Source: a bacterium UBP1_UBA4783 (lineage in GTDB: Bacteria > Krumholzibacteriota > Krumholzibacteriia > Krumholzibacteriales > Krumholzibacteriaceae). From it: a stretch of 33,169 bases of DNA. The DNA lies in NCBI GenBank assembly GCA_002403075.1, contig DHHB01000047.1, forward strand, positions 1 through 33,169, read 5' to 3'. The notes under the pieces are model-generated. The model had not been told where the DNA came from. It ran no database searches and saw only the letters and a list, made by a program, of their open reading frames with translations. This document shows, in pieces, positions 16,792 to 25,194 of the stretch. Within the stretch, counting starts at the first letter, position 1; the number at the start of each line of letters is the position of its first letter. The translations under genes were made by a program, and so were the position numbers.

Positions 16792-16818
16792 GACAGATGA
16801 CGTAATATCGCTAACTAT
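16790..16818 (+). promoter_or_regulatory. Promoter of the DUF3108 operon
   Basis: TTGACA (16790-16795) is perfect. AACTAT (16813-16818) follows after 17 bases, in an AT-rich patch of about 50 bases that stands out from the GC-rich surroundings. The next start codon is 12 bases after the -10 box, so the leader is very short. Confidence 0.5.
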
Positions 16819-16829
16819 GGAAATGAGAT

Positions 16830-17744
16830 ATGAGAATGAATGAAAGCAAAAGATTACGTACCGTAAGGGGTTCTATCGCCCTCGTCGTCTTCGTTTCCGT
16901 CCTCTTTTGGGGTCATATCGGGCTCCCGGGCCTTTCGCCGGCGGGGGACGCAATGGCGCAGCAGGCGCAAAACGACGAGGCAGCCCGGAACGCGGGGCTC
17001 GACGGGTATAGAATCGTGCATCGTTTTCCCGAAATCGTTCCCTACGGCGAGGGCGAGCTTCTCACGTTCGCCATCCAGTACGGGCTCATCTACGCCGGGG
17101 ACGCGACGCTCGAAATCAAGAACGTCGCCACCTTCGACACCGTGCGGGCCTACCACATCATCTCGACGGCGCGGACGAACAAGGCGTTCGACAGGATCTT
17201 CAAGGTCCGCGACCGGCACGACTCCTTCATGGACTACGACAACCTCTACAGCCTGAGCTTCGAGAAGCATCTGCGCGAGGGGAAGTTCAAGAGGGACACG
17301 AAGGTCATCTTCGATCAGCGCGCGCACGTCGCGATCTACCCGGACAAACAGGTTCCCATCCCGCCCAACACGCAGGATTTCCTGAGCGCCCTCTACTACG
17401 CGAGAACCCTTCGGCTCGAGGTCGGAGACGCGATCGCGATGGCCAACCACACCGACGGCAAGAACTACCCGATCTTCATCAAGGTTCTCAAGCGCGACCG
17501 GATCAAGGTGCCTGCGGGAGAGTTCGATTGCCTCGTGGTCGAACCGGTGCTGCAGACGACGAGCATCTTCGAGAACAAGGGCAAATTGACAATATGGATA
17601 ACGGATGATACGGTCAAGATGCCCGTGCTGCTGCGTTCGAAGGTCGTCGTCGGCGCCTTCGAGGCGGTGCTCAAGGAGTACCGCCTGAGCGGCGAGCCGC
17701 ACCGCCCGATCGAGCAAAAGGATGTGCCCGCAGGTGCCGAGTGA
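16830..17744 (+). CDS. Secreted DUF3108-domain protein
   Basis: The product has 304 residues. It starts with basic residues and a hydrophobic stretch (IALVVFVSVLFWGHIGL) ending in GDAMAQQ, which reads as a signal peptide cleaved after AMA. The mature part shows GEGELLTFAIQYGLIYAGDATLEI, the repeated TARTNKAFDRIFKVRDRHDSFMD segment, IPPNTQDFLSALYYARTLRLEVGD and KVPAGEFDCLVVEPVLQT, then KLTIWITDDTVKMPVLLRSKVVVGAFEAVL. This is the conserved order of DUF3108, a periplasmic beta-rich domain of unknown function found in diderm bacteria. By context it may act at the outer membrane with lipopolysaccharide, but there is no direct evidence. The next gene overlaps its end. Confidence 0.85.
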   Translation: MRMNESKRLRTVRGSIALVVFVSVLFWGHIGLPGLSPAGDAMAQQAQNDEAARNAGLDGYRIVHRFPEIVPYGEGELLTFAIQYGLIYAGDATLEIKNVATFDTVRAYHIISTARTNKAFDRIFKVRDRHDSFMDYDNLYSLSFEKHLREGKFKRDTKVIFDQRAHVAIYPDKQVPIPPNTQDFLSALYYARTLRLEVGDAIAMANHTDGKNYPIFIKVLKRDRIKVPAGEFDCLVVEPVLQTTSIFENKGKLTIWITDDTVKMPVLLRSKVVVGAFEAVLKEYRLSGEPHRPIEQKDVPAGAE

Positions 17745-18681
17745 TTTCGAGGAAATGGATCTCTCCCGCGTCCGGACGAACTCGATCCGCGAGCGCGGGA
17801 GCGTGGTGACGATCCGCGACTTCGGCGATCCGGCGTCGATCGCGGGCGCGGCGTCTCCCGCGGGCGCGGCGCCTCTCTCCGACGAGGCCGCGCGGGGGAT
17901 CGAGACGCTCGCCCGCTCGATCCGCGAGAGCGCGGCCGCGGGCGATCGCGAGATCGTCTGGATGATGGGGGCGCACGTCGTCAAGTGCGGCCTCTCGCGG
18001 TACGTGATCGATCTCCTGCGCCGCGGATGCGTCACGGCGGTCGCCATGAACGGCGCCGCGGCGATACACGATTTCGAGATCGCCGCATTCGGGGAAACAT
18101 CCGAGGACGTCGCTCGAAACCTCGATCGCGGCGTCTTCGGCTTCGCGCGGGAGACGGCGGAGGGATGTTTCGAGGCCGTCCGGCGGGGGAGGGAAGAGGG
18201 GCGCGGCCTCGGCGAGTCGCTCGGGCGGGCCCTCGACGGCGGCCCCGCGCCGCACGCCGCCTACAGCATCCTCGCCGCGGCGAGCCGTCTCGGCGTCCCC
18301 GTGACGGTGCATGTCGCGATCGGCACCGATATCATCCATCAGCATCCCTCGTTCGACGGCGCCGCGTGGGGCGAGCTCTCCGCGCGGGACTTCAGGATAT
18401 TCGCCGCCCGCGTCGAGAGACTCGGACGCGCGGGAGGGGTCGCCGTCAACGCGGGCTCCGCGGTCATCTGCCCCGAGGTGTTCCTCAAGGCGTTCAGCGT
18501 CGCCCGCAACCTCGGCGCGCCGTTCGACCGTCTCGTCACGGCGAACCTCGACATGATCCAGCACTACCGGCCTCGCACGAACGTGCTCGCGCGCCCCTCG
18601 GGTTTCGGGGGCCTCTCCGTCGCGATCACCGGACGCCACGAGGCCGTGATTCCGCTTCTCCATTCGCTCGTCGTCTCCTGA
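17722..18681 (+). CDS. Deoxyhypusine-synthase-like protein of unknown function
   Basis: The product has up to 319 residues. Starts at ATG 17722, GTG 17734 or ATG 17755 are possible, and no ribosome binding site decides between them. No signal peptide or membrane segment is visible, so it should be cytoplasmic. Highly conserved-looking blocks are MMGAHVVKCGLSRYVIDLL, AMNGAAAIHDFEIAAFGETSEDV, HVAIGTDIIHQHPSFDGAA, NAGSAVICPEVFLKAF and NLDMIQHYRPRTNVLARP. The pattern recalls a bacterial relative of deoxyhypusine synthase, an NAD-dependent enzyme acting on polyamines. The classical catalytic motif around the active Lys (SWGKI) is not present; Lys256 in PEVFLKAF could be a replacement, which is speculation. 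Bacteria have no eIF5A, so the substrate must differ. It sits between an envelope protein and a glycosyltransferase. Confidence 0.6.
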   Translation: MCPQVPSDFEEMDLSRVRTNSIRERGSVVTIRDFGDPASIAGAASPAGAAPLSDEAARGIETLARSIRESAAAGDREIVWMMGAHVVKCGLSRYVIDLLRRGCVTAVAMNGAAAIHDFEIAAFGETSEDVARNLDRGVFGFARETAEGCFEAVRRGREEGRGLGESLGRALDGGPAPHAAYSILAAASRLGVPVTVHVAIGTDIIHQHPSFDGAAWGELSARDFRIFAARVERLGRAGGVAVNAGSAVICPEVFLKAFSVARNLGAPFDRLVTANLDMIQHYRPRTNVLARPSGFGGLSVAITGRHEAVIPLLHSLVVS

Positions 18682-18761
18682 GCGCGCGGGGGCGGGCGCG
18701 CCGGGCGCCGGGACGATCCGCCCGCGATATGGGATTGGCCGAAGACACCGGTATACGCCGC

Positions 18762-20042
18762 ATGAGCCGAAAAACGGCGCTCGCCCTCGCAGCCATCGTG
18801 ATCGCCGGCGCGCTCGCGCGCGCCGTCTTTTGCTTCGCGGTCGTCGGTCTTCACGCGCCCCTTCGGGGGGACGAGGTCGATTACCACGCGCTCGCGGCCT
18901 CCCTTGCGTCGGGCCGGGGTTTCTCGGGCGGCGGGGGAGAGCCAACCGCGGGACGGCCGCCGCTGTGGCCGCTCGTCCTCGCGGGGGCGTACCGGATCGG
19001 GGGCGCGCGCCCCGAGACCGGACGGATCCTCGCGATCGCTCTCGGAACGCTCCTCGTTCCGCTCGCCTTCGCGGCGGCGCGGCGCGCGTTTCCGGGACGC
19101 GGCGGCGCGGCGCTCCTCGCGGCGCTCCTCGTCGCCGGGAATCCGTCGCTCGTGTTCACGAGCGGCTACCTTCTCTCGGAAAGCCTCGCCATCGGGCTCA
19201 TGCTCGTCTCCGCCATGATCGTCGCGGGCGGCGCCCGCGACGAGCGTTCTCTCGGCCGTTTTCTTCTCGCCGGCGTTCTCTTCGGGCTCGGAAGCCTCGC
19301 GCGCCCGACGATCTTTCCGGTCGCGCTTCTCGCCGCGGCCTGGATCGCGATCGCGGGCGCCGGCGCGTTCACGTCGCGCCTCGCGCGTGCGGCGGTTCTC
19401 GTCGCCGGGCTCGCCGCGGCGTGCGCGCCGTGGGCGATACGGAACGAGAGCCGCCTCGGCGCCCCGGTGCTCTTCACGACGCACGGCGGCATCACCTTCT
19501 ATCAGGGGAACAACCGCCTGGTGATCGATGAGCCGACATATCGAGGGGGAGTGGCGCCCATCGCGGCGCTCCCCGGCTGGGACGGCATCCTCGCGAAGGA
19601 CGGAGAGATCGAGCGCGATCGCGAGGCGTGGCGGCTCGGCAGGGTGTTCCTCGCGGAGAACCGACCGGACGTTCCGCGCATGCTGATGTGGAAGTTCGTC
19701 CGGTTCTGGCGGTTCAACGCGGAGTCGGGGCTCTCGGGCGTGAAGAGCGGCTGGTGGTGGGACAAGGGGAAGACGCTCGGCAGGGCGGCGAGCGCGATCG
19801 ACGTCGTCTTCGTCTATTCGATCGTCGCAATACCGCTTTTTCTCGCGGGCCTCGTCCTCGCCGCGCGCGAGACGCGTCGCCTCCTCGTCTATCACGCGAT
19901 CGTCGTCGTCCATACGGCGACGGCACTCGTGTTCTACGGATCGCTGCGGTCGCGGGCGCCGGTCGAGCCGGTGATCGCGATCTTCGCTTCGTACGCGATC
20001 GCCCGGATCGCCGCCGCGGCGCGGCCCGTGGCGGCGCGCTGA
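18762..20042 (+). CDS. GT39/ArnT-like membrane glycosyltransferase
   Basis: The product has 426 residues from ATG 18762; ATG 18729 is an in-frame alternative, and neither has a clear ribosome binding site. Membrane helix 1 is followed by LRGDEVDYHALAASL, where Asp37-Glu38 is the acidic pair of the first periplasmic loop in GT39/GT83 enzymes. Many further hydrophobic segments follow, with SARPTIFPVALLAAAW and a periplasmic segment FYQGNNRLVIDEPTYRGG. It should transfer a sugar from polyprenyl phosphate in the periplasm. It is the second GT39-type gene of the window and only distantly similar in its visible sequence to the first. Context suggests modification of lipid A or another envelope glycan. 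Confidence 0.8.
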   Translation: MSRKTALALAAIVIAGALARAVFCFAVVGLHAPLRGDEVDYHALAASLASGRGFSGGGGEPTAGRPPLWPLVLAGAYRIGGARPETGRILAIALGTLLVPLAFAAARRAFPGRGGAALLAALLVAGNPSLVFTSGYLLSESLAIGLMLVSAMIVAGGARDERSLGRFLLAGVLFGLGSLARPTIFPVALLAAAWIAIAGAGAFTSRLARAAVLVAGLAAACAPWAIRNESRLGAPVLFTTHGGITFYQGNNRLVIDEPTYRGGVAPIAALPGWDGILAKDGEIERDREAWRLGRVFLAENRPDVPRMLMWKFVRFWRFNAESGLSGVKSGWWWDKGKTLGRAASAIDVVFVYSIVAIPLFLAGLVLAARETRRLLVYHAIVVVHTATALVFYGSLRSRAPVEPVIAIFASYAIARIAAAARPVAAR

Positions 20043-20109
20043 TCCCTCGACAAAAAGGCGGTGCGTCCCCCGCGCAACGCGTCCCCCGCACGTCCCACGC
20101 ACAACGGGC

Positions 20110-20138
20110 TTGACACGGCGACAATATGTGGCTATTTT
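20110..20138 (+). promoter_or_regulatory. Promoter of the ArsR-led efflux/redox operon
   Basis: A perfect TTGACA (20110-20115) and TATTTT (20133-20138) are 17 bases apart. The predicted start lies near 20145, about 28 bases before the ArsR start codon. Confidence 0.75.
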
Positions 20139-20147
20139 GCCAAATAT
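20124..20147 (+). promoter_or_regulatory. Putative ArsR operator (inverted repeat over the -10 box)
   Basis: ATATGTGGC (20124-20132) and GCCAAATAT (20139-20147) are inverted repeats matching at 8 of 9 positions, spaced by TATTTT, which is the -10 box itself. A dimeric winged-helix repressor bound here would block RNA polymerase. This is the usual autoregulation of ArsR/SmtB proteins. Confidence 0.65.
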
Positions 20148-20172
20148 GATAACGAAGCGAGGGAGGAAAGCG

Positions 20173-20493
20173 ATGACGGGCGCGGAGCGGTCGCTGCTCG
20201 TCGCGAAGGCCAAGGCGCTCAAGGCGCTCGGCCACCCGACGAGGCTCTTCATGGTCGAAGAGCTCAGCAAGGGCGAGTGCTGCGTCTGCAGCCTCGTCGA
20301 GCGGATCGACGCCGATTTCTCGACGGTCTCGAAGCATCTCTCGGTTCTCAAGGAAGCGGGGCTCGTCGAGATCGAGAAACGCGGACAGAAGGTGTTCTAC
20401 CGCCTGCGGGCGACGTGCGTCACCCAGTTCATCGGCTGCATCGAGACGGCTATCAGGGAAAACGCCGAGCGCTACGCGAAGCTCGCGCGCTGA
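20173..20493 (+). CDS. ArsR/SmtB-family metal(loid)-responsive repressor
   Basis: The product has 106 residues. Start ATG 20173 is chosen because GGGAGGA lies six bases upstream; earlier in-frame starts at 20110 and 20146 fall within the promoter or its start site. The winged-helix shows AKALKALGHPTRLFMVEEL, the recognition helix DFSTVSKHLSVLKEAGLVEIEKRGQKVFYRL, and Cys36, Cys37 and Cys39 in GECCVCSLVE at the start of the DNA-binding helix. The CxC pair matches the ArsR alpha3 thiol site that binds As(III)/Sb(III)-like soft ions; two more Cys lie in the C-terminal helix. It probably represses this operon until a thiol-reactive metal(loid) releases it. Confidence 0.9.
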   Translation: MTGAERSLLVAKAKALKALGHPTRLFMVEELSKGECCVCSLVERIDADFSTVSKHLSVLKEAGLVEIEKRGQKVFYRLRATCVTQFIGCIETAIRENAERYAKLAR

Positions 20494-20542
20494 GCGCAGC
20501 CCCGCGGACGCCGGCCGGACGGGAGAAGGGAAGGATCCCCGC

Positions 20543-21844
20543 ATGAATTGGAAGAACGAGTGGAAGAAGCTCGCTCTCATCGCGGCCGTATTCCTCGCGT
20601 GTTTCTACCTCCCGGTCGGCACGCTGCGGTTCGACAACGCGATCGTCGAGGCGTTTCACCTCGTCAAGTGGTACGCGAGAGAGCACGTGCTGCTGTGCCT
20701 CATACCGGCGTTCTTTATCGCGGGCGCGATCGCCGTTTTCGTGAGTCAGGGCTCCGTCATGAAGTACCTCGGCGCGCGGGCGAACAAGGTGCTCGCGTAC
20801 GGGGTGGCGTCGGTCTCGGGAACCATCCTCGCCGTCTGCTCGTGCACGGTGCTGCCGCTCTTCGCGGGAATCTACCGGATGGGGGCGGGGCTCGGTCCGG
20901 CGACGGCGTTCCTCTACTCGGGACCCGCGATCAACGTGCTCGCAATCGTTCTCACCGCCCGCGTGCTCGGTTTCGAGATGGGGCTCGCGCGCGCCGTGGG
21001 CGCGATCCTTTTCAGCGTCGTGATCGGCGTATCCATGCATCTCATATTCCGCCGGGAGGAGGAGGCGAAGGCGGCGGCGCAGGCGACGCTTCCCGAGCCC
21101 GAGACGAAGCGGCCGCTCTGGAAAACCGCCCTGTACTTCGCGGCGATGGTCGGCATCCTCGTTTTCGCCAACTGGGGCAAGCCGGCCGAAGCGAGCGGGA
21201 TCTGGGCGGCCCTGTACGGCGCGAAATGGATCGTGACCTCCCTTTTCGCCGCCGCGCTCGGTGTCATGCTCGTGCTCTGGTTCGAGATCGCGTGGTGGAA
21301 AATGGCGCTCACCGCAATCCCCGTGGCTGTTCTCGCGCTGCTTTTGCCCGGACATCCGATCGCTCCGTTCGCGGTCGCGGTGATCGGGATCTCGATATTC
21401 ACGAGCACGTCGCGCGGCGAAACCTCGGAATGGTTCGCCTCGACGTGGGGGTTCGCGAAGCAGATACTGCCGCTTCTCCTCATGGGTGTGCTCGTCGCGG
21501 GCGCGCTGCTCGGCCGGGTGGGTTACGAGGGGCTCATACCGTCATCGTGGGTCGCGCGCGCCGTGGGCGGCAATTCGCTCTCGGCCAATTTCTTCGCTTC
21601 CTTCGCGGGGGCGTTCATGTATTTCGCGACGCTGACCGAGGTCCCGATCCTGCAGGGGCTCATCGGGAGCGGCATGGGGAAGGGGCCGGCTCTCGCGCTT
21701 CTGCTGGCGGGGCCGGCGCTCAGTCTACCGAACATGCTTGTCATCCGCAGCGTCCTCGGGACGAAGAAAACCGTCGTATTCGTTTCTCTCGTGGTCGTCA
21801 TGGCGACGCTCGCCGGCATGCTGTACGGAGCGATAGCGAGATGA
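20543..21844 (+). CDS. ArsP/DUF318-family permease (CSC motif)
   Basis: The product has 433 residues with about ten hydrophobic segments in two halves. The first half carries SVSGTILAVCSCTVLPLFAGIYRMGAGLGPATAFLYSGPAINVLAIVLTARVLG, a hallmark of the DUF318/ArsP_1 permease family, with Cys99 and Cys101. The second half repeats the pattern (FASFAGAFMYFATLTEVPILQGLIGSGMGKGPALALLLAGPALSLPNML). Characterised members export trivalent organoarsenicals, and others are linked with copper or zinc efflux. With an ArsR regulator directly upstream and thiol-redox genes downstream, a soft-metal or organometal(loid) substrate is likely but unproven. The stop overlaps the TolC-like start by ATGA. Confidence 0.88.
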   Translation: MNWKNEWKKLALIAAVFLACFYLPVGTLRFDNAIVEAFHLVKWYAREHVLLCLIPAFFIAGAIAVFVSQGSVMKYLGARANKVLAYGVASVSGTILAVCSCTVLPLFAGIYRMGAGLGPATAFLYSGPAINVLAIVLTARVLGFEMGLARAVGAILFSVVIGVSMHLIFRREEEAKAAAQATLPEPETKRPLWKTALYFAAMVGILVFANWGKPAEASGIWAALYGAKWIVTSLFAAALGVMLVLWFEIAWWKMALTAIPVAVLALLLPGHPIAPFAVAVIGISIFTSTSRGETSEWFASTWGFAKQILPLLLMGVLVAGALLGRVGYEGLIPSSWVARAVGGNSLSANFFASFAGAFMYFATLTEVPILQGLIGSGMGKGPALALLLAGPALSLPNMLVIRSVLGTKKTVVFVSLVVVMATLAGMLYGAIAR

Positions 21845-23241
21845 GAACAGAGACTGCAATTCCGATTCTGCTGGCGGTCGCCCTCGGGGCCGGGTGCGCT
21901 TCGGTCCGCCCGACGGATCCGTATAAAAAGGGCGACTGGCCGGGTGCAGCGGCATCGGTTCCGCGAGAGTTCGCCGCCCCGAACCCGGGCGGGCCGCTTG
22001 AATTGGAGAGGGCCGTCGAGATCGCGCTCGCGGCGAATCCCGATCTCGCGGCGGCGCGTTGGGATGCGGCGGCCGCCCGAGCGAGGCACGATCTCGCGTC
22101 CGGGGAACGGTTGCCGAGAATCAGCGCGACGGGCGGATACATGCATCACCTCGACGAGCAGCGGCTGCTGCCCGTTCGCCGGCCCGGCGATCCGTCGATC
22201 CTCAGCAGGGATATCGTGACGGGGGATCTTGTGCTCACCGTGCCGATTTTCACCGGGGGGAGGCTTGCGAGCGAGATTCGGGCGGCCGATCTGCTGCGGG
22301 ATTCGGCCGATCGAAGGCTCGCCCGCACGCGTGAAGAGCTCGTATTCAACGTATCGGCCGTTTTCTTCGCAATACTCTCGCAGGAGCGCGTCGTCGGATC
22401 GCTCGAGTTTTCGCGCGACGCGCTCGAAGAGCATCTCGGGCGCGTCGAAGCCCTCGTCGCGGCGCGCAAGGCGGCCGATGTGGACCGCATGCGAACCGAG
22501 GTTCGGCTCGCGGATATAACGCAACGGCTCGCGAAGGAGAAAGGCGCTCTCGCGATTGAGCGCCGCGTTCTCGCGAATCTGCTCGGCATGGATCCAGGGA
22601 GTGAACAGCTTTTCGTCCGTGGAGATCTCGCGCAAAACCTCCACGAACCGATCCCGCCAGTCGATTCGACGCTCGCGGCGGCTCTCGATCGGCGGCCGGA
22701 TTATTTCGCGGCGCGAGCCTCGCTCGAGGCGCAGGCGCGAATGGTCGACGCGGCGCGCGCCGGCCGCTGGCCGAACGTCTCGCTGTTCGGAACGTACGGC
22801 GAACGGTGGGCTCTCGGGGATCTTTCCGGGACCGGGAACGAACGCGACGATATCGGCAGGATCGGATTGCTCGTGGATCTTCCTCTTTTCGAGGGCGGCA
22901 GGATTGGGGCGCGGATCGAGGCGGAGCGCGCTTCGCTCGCGGCCGGCCGCGAACGTCTTCGAAAGCTCGAAATGCAGATCGGCCTCGAGGTCGAAACCGT
23001 TCTGCTCGACCTCGGGTCCTCGCGCGAGCGGATCGACGCAACGGCGAAGGCCGTGGATCAAGCCCGCGAGAGCCTGCGGATCGAGCAGAGAAAATACGAG
23101 CTGGCGAAAGGCGCGATCGTCGACGTGCTCGACGCGCAAGCGGCCCTGCTCGAATCGGAAACCAATTACTACCGCGCATTGGCCGATTACCATGGGGCCC
23201 GGGCGCGGCTGAAACTCGCGGTTGGGGAGGGAGTGCGATGA
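21841..23241 (+). CDS. TolC/OprM-family outer-membrane efflux lipoprotein
   Basis: The product has 466 residues. The N-terminus ILLAVALGAGC is a lipoprotein signal with Cys19 at the lipidation site. Two related halves of outer-membrane efflux protein repeats follow. The first begins LERAVEIALAANPDLAAARWDAAAARARHDLASGERLPRISATGG and the second DSTLAAALDRRPDYFAARASLEAQARMVDAARAGRWPNVSLFG. The C-terminal half ends with AIVDVLDAQAALLESETNYYRALADYHGARARLKLAVG. Such proteins form trimeric channels through the outer membrane and periplasm. With the adaptor and pump genes downstream it completes a tripartite RND exporter. Confidence 0.92.
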   Translation: MRTETAIPILLAVALGAGCASVRPTDPYKKGDWPGAAASVPREFAAPNPGGPLELERAVEIALAANPDLAAARWDAAAARARHDLASGERLPRISATGGYMHHLDEQRLLPVRRPGDPSILSRDIVTGDLVLTVPIFTGGRLASEIRAADLLRDSADRRLARTREELVFNVSAVFFAILSQERVVGSLEFSRDALEEHLGRVEALVAARKAADVDRMRTEVRLADITQRLAKEKGALAIERRVLANLLGMDPGSEQLFVRGDLAQNLHEPIPPVDSTLAAALDRRPDYFAARASLEAQARMVDAARAGRWPNVSLFGTYGERWALGDLSGTGNERDDIGRIGLLVDLPLFEGGRIGARIEAERASLAAGRERLRKLEMQIGLEVETVLLDLGSSRERIDATAKAVDQARESLRIEQRKYELAKGAIVDVLDAQAALLESETNYYRALADYHGARARLKLAVGEGVR

Positions 23242-23281
23242 CGGAAGGGGGGCGTCGGCGCCGGCAATCAAAGGACGACCG

Positions 23282-23989
23282 ATGAAGGAAACCGGGGCGA
23301 AGAAAACGCTCGAAGAGGCGCGATCGAAATATTTCCAGCGCGAATTCCGCGCATTCATGCGGAAGGCTCACGGGTTCGACGACGAGGATTTCGCCGCCGC
23401 AGCGCTGGTCCTCAAGGAAATGGTGCTGTCCGCGCCGGAGAAGAGCCCCCGCGTCATGCTGGACCGCATACTCTCGGATTTCGCGCCGCATTGGACCAAG
23501 CCGTCGTTTCCGAGCAACGCCGACTGGCACCATTTTCTCGTGCCGGGGGTCATCGTCTGCGCGCTCAGGAACTGCGGATACGTTATCCGGGATGAAGATA
23601 TCGCCGAAGCGATGAGCAGGGGCGAGAAGCTCCTCGGAGGTTCGTGCGGCTTCGCCGGCGCCTGCGGAGGAGCTTACGGCGTGGGGATTGTATTGAGCAT
23701 CGCGAGGAAACTTACGCCGATTCACGATATTGAAAGATCCGAGACGATGCTCGCGGTATCGGAAACGCTGCGCGCGATCGCGGCCTACCCGCGCAGGTGC
23801 TGCAAGCGGAGCAGCTATACGGCGATTCAGGTAGCGGTGCATGAGCTTCGCAGGCTGGGATACGAGAGGCTGGATGCCGGCGCCGGAGAATGCCGCTGGC
23901 ATTCGCAGAATAAAATGTGCTACGGAGCTCGATGCCCATTTTATCCCCCGGGCCGGGACGCCGGCGCGGGATATGGAGAGACGGTATGA
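23282..23989 (+). CDS. DUF5714-family cysteine-rich protein
   Basis: The product has 235 residues from ATG 23282, with AAAGGA upstream; longer in-frame starts overlap the TolC gene. Recognisable blocks are WHHFLVPGVIVCALRNCGY, EAMSRGEKLLGGSCGFAGACGGAYGVGIVLSIA, AYPRRCCKRSSYTAIQVA and a C-terminal ECRWHSQNKMCYGARCPFYP. The spacing of at least eight cysteines is that of DUF5714, a family best known from methanogens and other anaerobes with no assigned function. The clustered Cys could bind a metal or an iron-sulfur cluster, or take part in methyl or thiol chemistry. No signal peptide is seen. Its place between outer-membrane and adaptor genes of a pump is notable. Confidence 0.75.
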   Translation: MKETGAKKTLEEARSKYFQREFRAFMRKAHGFDDEDFAAAALVLKEMVLSAPEKSPRVMLDRILSDFAPHWTKPSFPSNADWHHFLVPGVIVCALRNCGYVIRDEDIAEAMSRGEKLLGGSCGFAGACGGAYGVGIVLSIARKLTPIHDIERSETMLAVSETLRAIAAYPRRCCKRSSYTAIQVAVHELRRLGYERLDAGAGECRWHSQNKMCYGARCPFYPPGRDAGAGYGETV

Positions 23990-25194
23990 AGAAGAATAGC
24001 AGGCCGCAAAGCCGCCGCGGCGGCGCGGCGGCGCCGGAATCGCGGAGGCGCGCGAGGCGGAGATTGATCGCCTGCTCCCGTGCCGCGGCGTACGGATTGT
24101 TGCTCCTCGGCGCGGCCGCCGGGATTTTTTCGTGCGGCGGAAACGGCGAGCAGCAGCAGGCCCAGAAAAAGGTTCCCGAAGTCAGGGTGGCCGCGGCGAA
24201 AAGATCGCCGATTTCGCGGACGCTCGAGCTGACAGGATCCGTCGAGCCCTTCCGGCTCGCGCAGCCCGCCTCCCCGGCCGAAGGGCCCGTTCAGAGCATT
24301 CGCGTGCGCGAGGGCGACAGGGTGAAGGCGGGAGACACTCTGCTCACGATCGGACGGAAAACGGGAGCCGACGCTCTCGTCGTCGCTCTGCGTGAGGATC
24401 TGCGGAAGGAAGAGGAGAACCTCCGAAGCACCGCGCGCCTCGTCGAGGACGGAGCGCTTCCGGGAGAAAACCTCGACGATGCGCGGGCGAGATTCGAGCG
24501 GGCGAGAGCGCAGCTGGCCAAGGCGGAGGAGAGCGCTCTCGATTACTTCGTCGCCGCCCCGTGGAACGGCGTCGTTTCGCGCCTCATGGTTAAGGAGGGG
24601 GATTACGTCGCCCCGCGCTCCCCCTTGCTCGAGATGTACGATCCGGCGACCCTTGTCATACGCGCGGCGGTGCCCGAGAGAAACGCGTCGGAGATCCGAG
24701 CCGGGATGCGAGTCGACGTCGTGCTGGATGCGCGGCCCTCGACCCCGGTCGTCTCGCGGATCTCGCGTCTGTATCCCTACCTCGATGACCGGCTGCGCAC
24801 GAGAACGATCGAGGTCGACGCGCCGCGCTCGGTCGGTCTTCTGCCGGGGATGTTCGCGCGGATGACGCTGAAGCTCGAAACGATCGAGAACGCGATCGTT
24901 GTGCCGATCGACGCGCTCGTATCGACGCCGGCCGGCGGCGCGGTCGTCTTCGTCATCGACAGCAGCACGGCCGTGCGCCGTCCCGTGAAAATCGGAATCG
25001 AGGAGGCTGGGAGCGTCCAGATCCTCTCCGGCGTCGAGTCAGGCGAGAAGGTCGTCGTCGCGGGCAACGACAAGCTCAAGGACGGCTCCGCGGTGCGCGT
25101 CGCCGGCGACACAAAGAAGCAGGGCGGCGCGAATGCGGACGGGAGCGCTCCGTCTGCCGAGCGTTCCCCGCAATCCCCGGACGGGTCGAAATGA
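23986..25194 (+). CDS. RND efflux periplasmic adaptor (HlyD/MFP family)
   Basis: The product has 402 residues and starts at ATG 23986 (ATGA overlap, GGAGAG upstream). The N-terminus is unusually long and basic: about 30 residues precede the hydrophobic stretch AAAYGLLLLGAAAGIFSC with a lipidation Cys at 50; TTG 24064 is a possible shorter start. The biotinyl-lipoyl-like domain is seen in LELTGSVEPFRLAQPASPAEGPVQSIRVREGDRVKAGDTLL. It is followed by an alpha-hairpin and then by FVAAPWNGVVSRLMVKEGDYVAPRSPLLEMYD. The beta-barrel and membrane-proximal domains run to the low-complexity C-terminus. It couples the RND pump to the TolC-like channel. Confidence 0.92.
   Translation: MKKNSRPQSRRGGAAAPESRRRARRRLIACSRAAAYGLLLLGAAAGIFSCGGNGEQQQAQKKVPEVRVAAAKRSPISRTLELTGSVEPFRLAQPASPAEGPVQSIRVREGDRVKAGDTLLTIGRKTGADALVVALREDLRKEEENLRSTARLVEDGALPGENLDDARARFERARAQLAKAEESALDYFVAAPWNGVVSRLMVKEGDYVAPRSPLLEMYDPATLVIRAAVPERNASEIRAGMRVDVVLDARPSTPVVSRISRLYPYLDDRLRTRTIEVDAPRSVGLLPGMFARMTLKLETIENAIVVPIDALVSTPAGGAVVFVIDSSTAVRRPVKIGIEEAGSVQILSGVESGEKVVVAGNDKLKDGSAVRVAGDTKKQGGANADGSAPSAERSPQSPDGSK

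Noticed and set aside
20110..20172. Earlier in-frame starts for the ArsR gene
   Set aside because: They lie in the -35/-10 region or at the transcript start; the ribosome binding site supports 20173.
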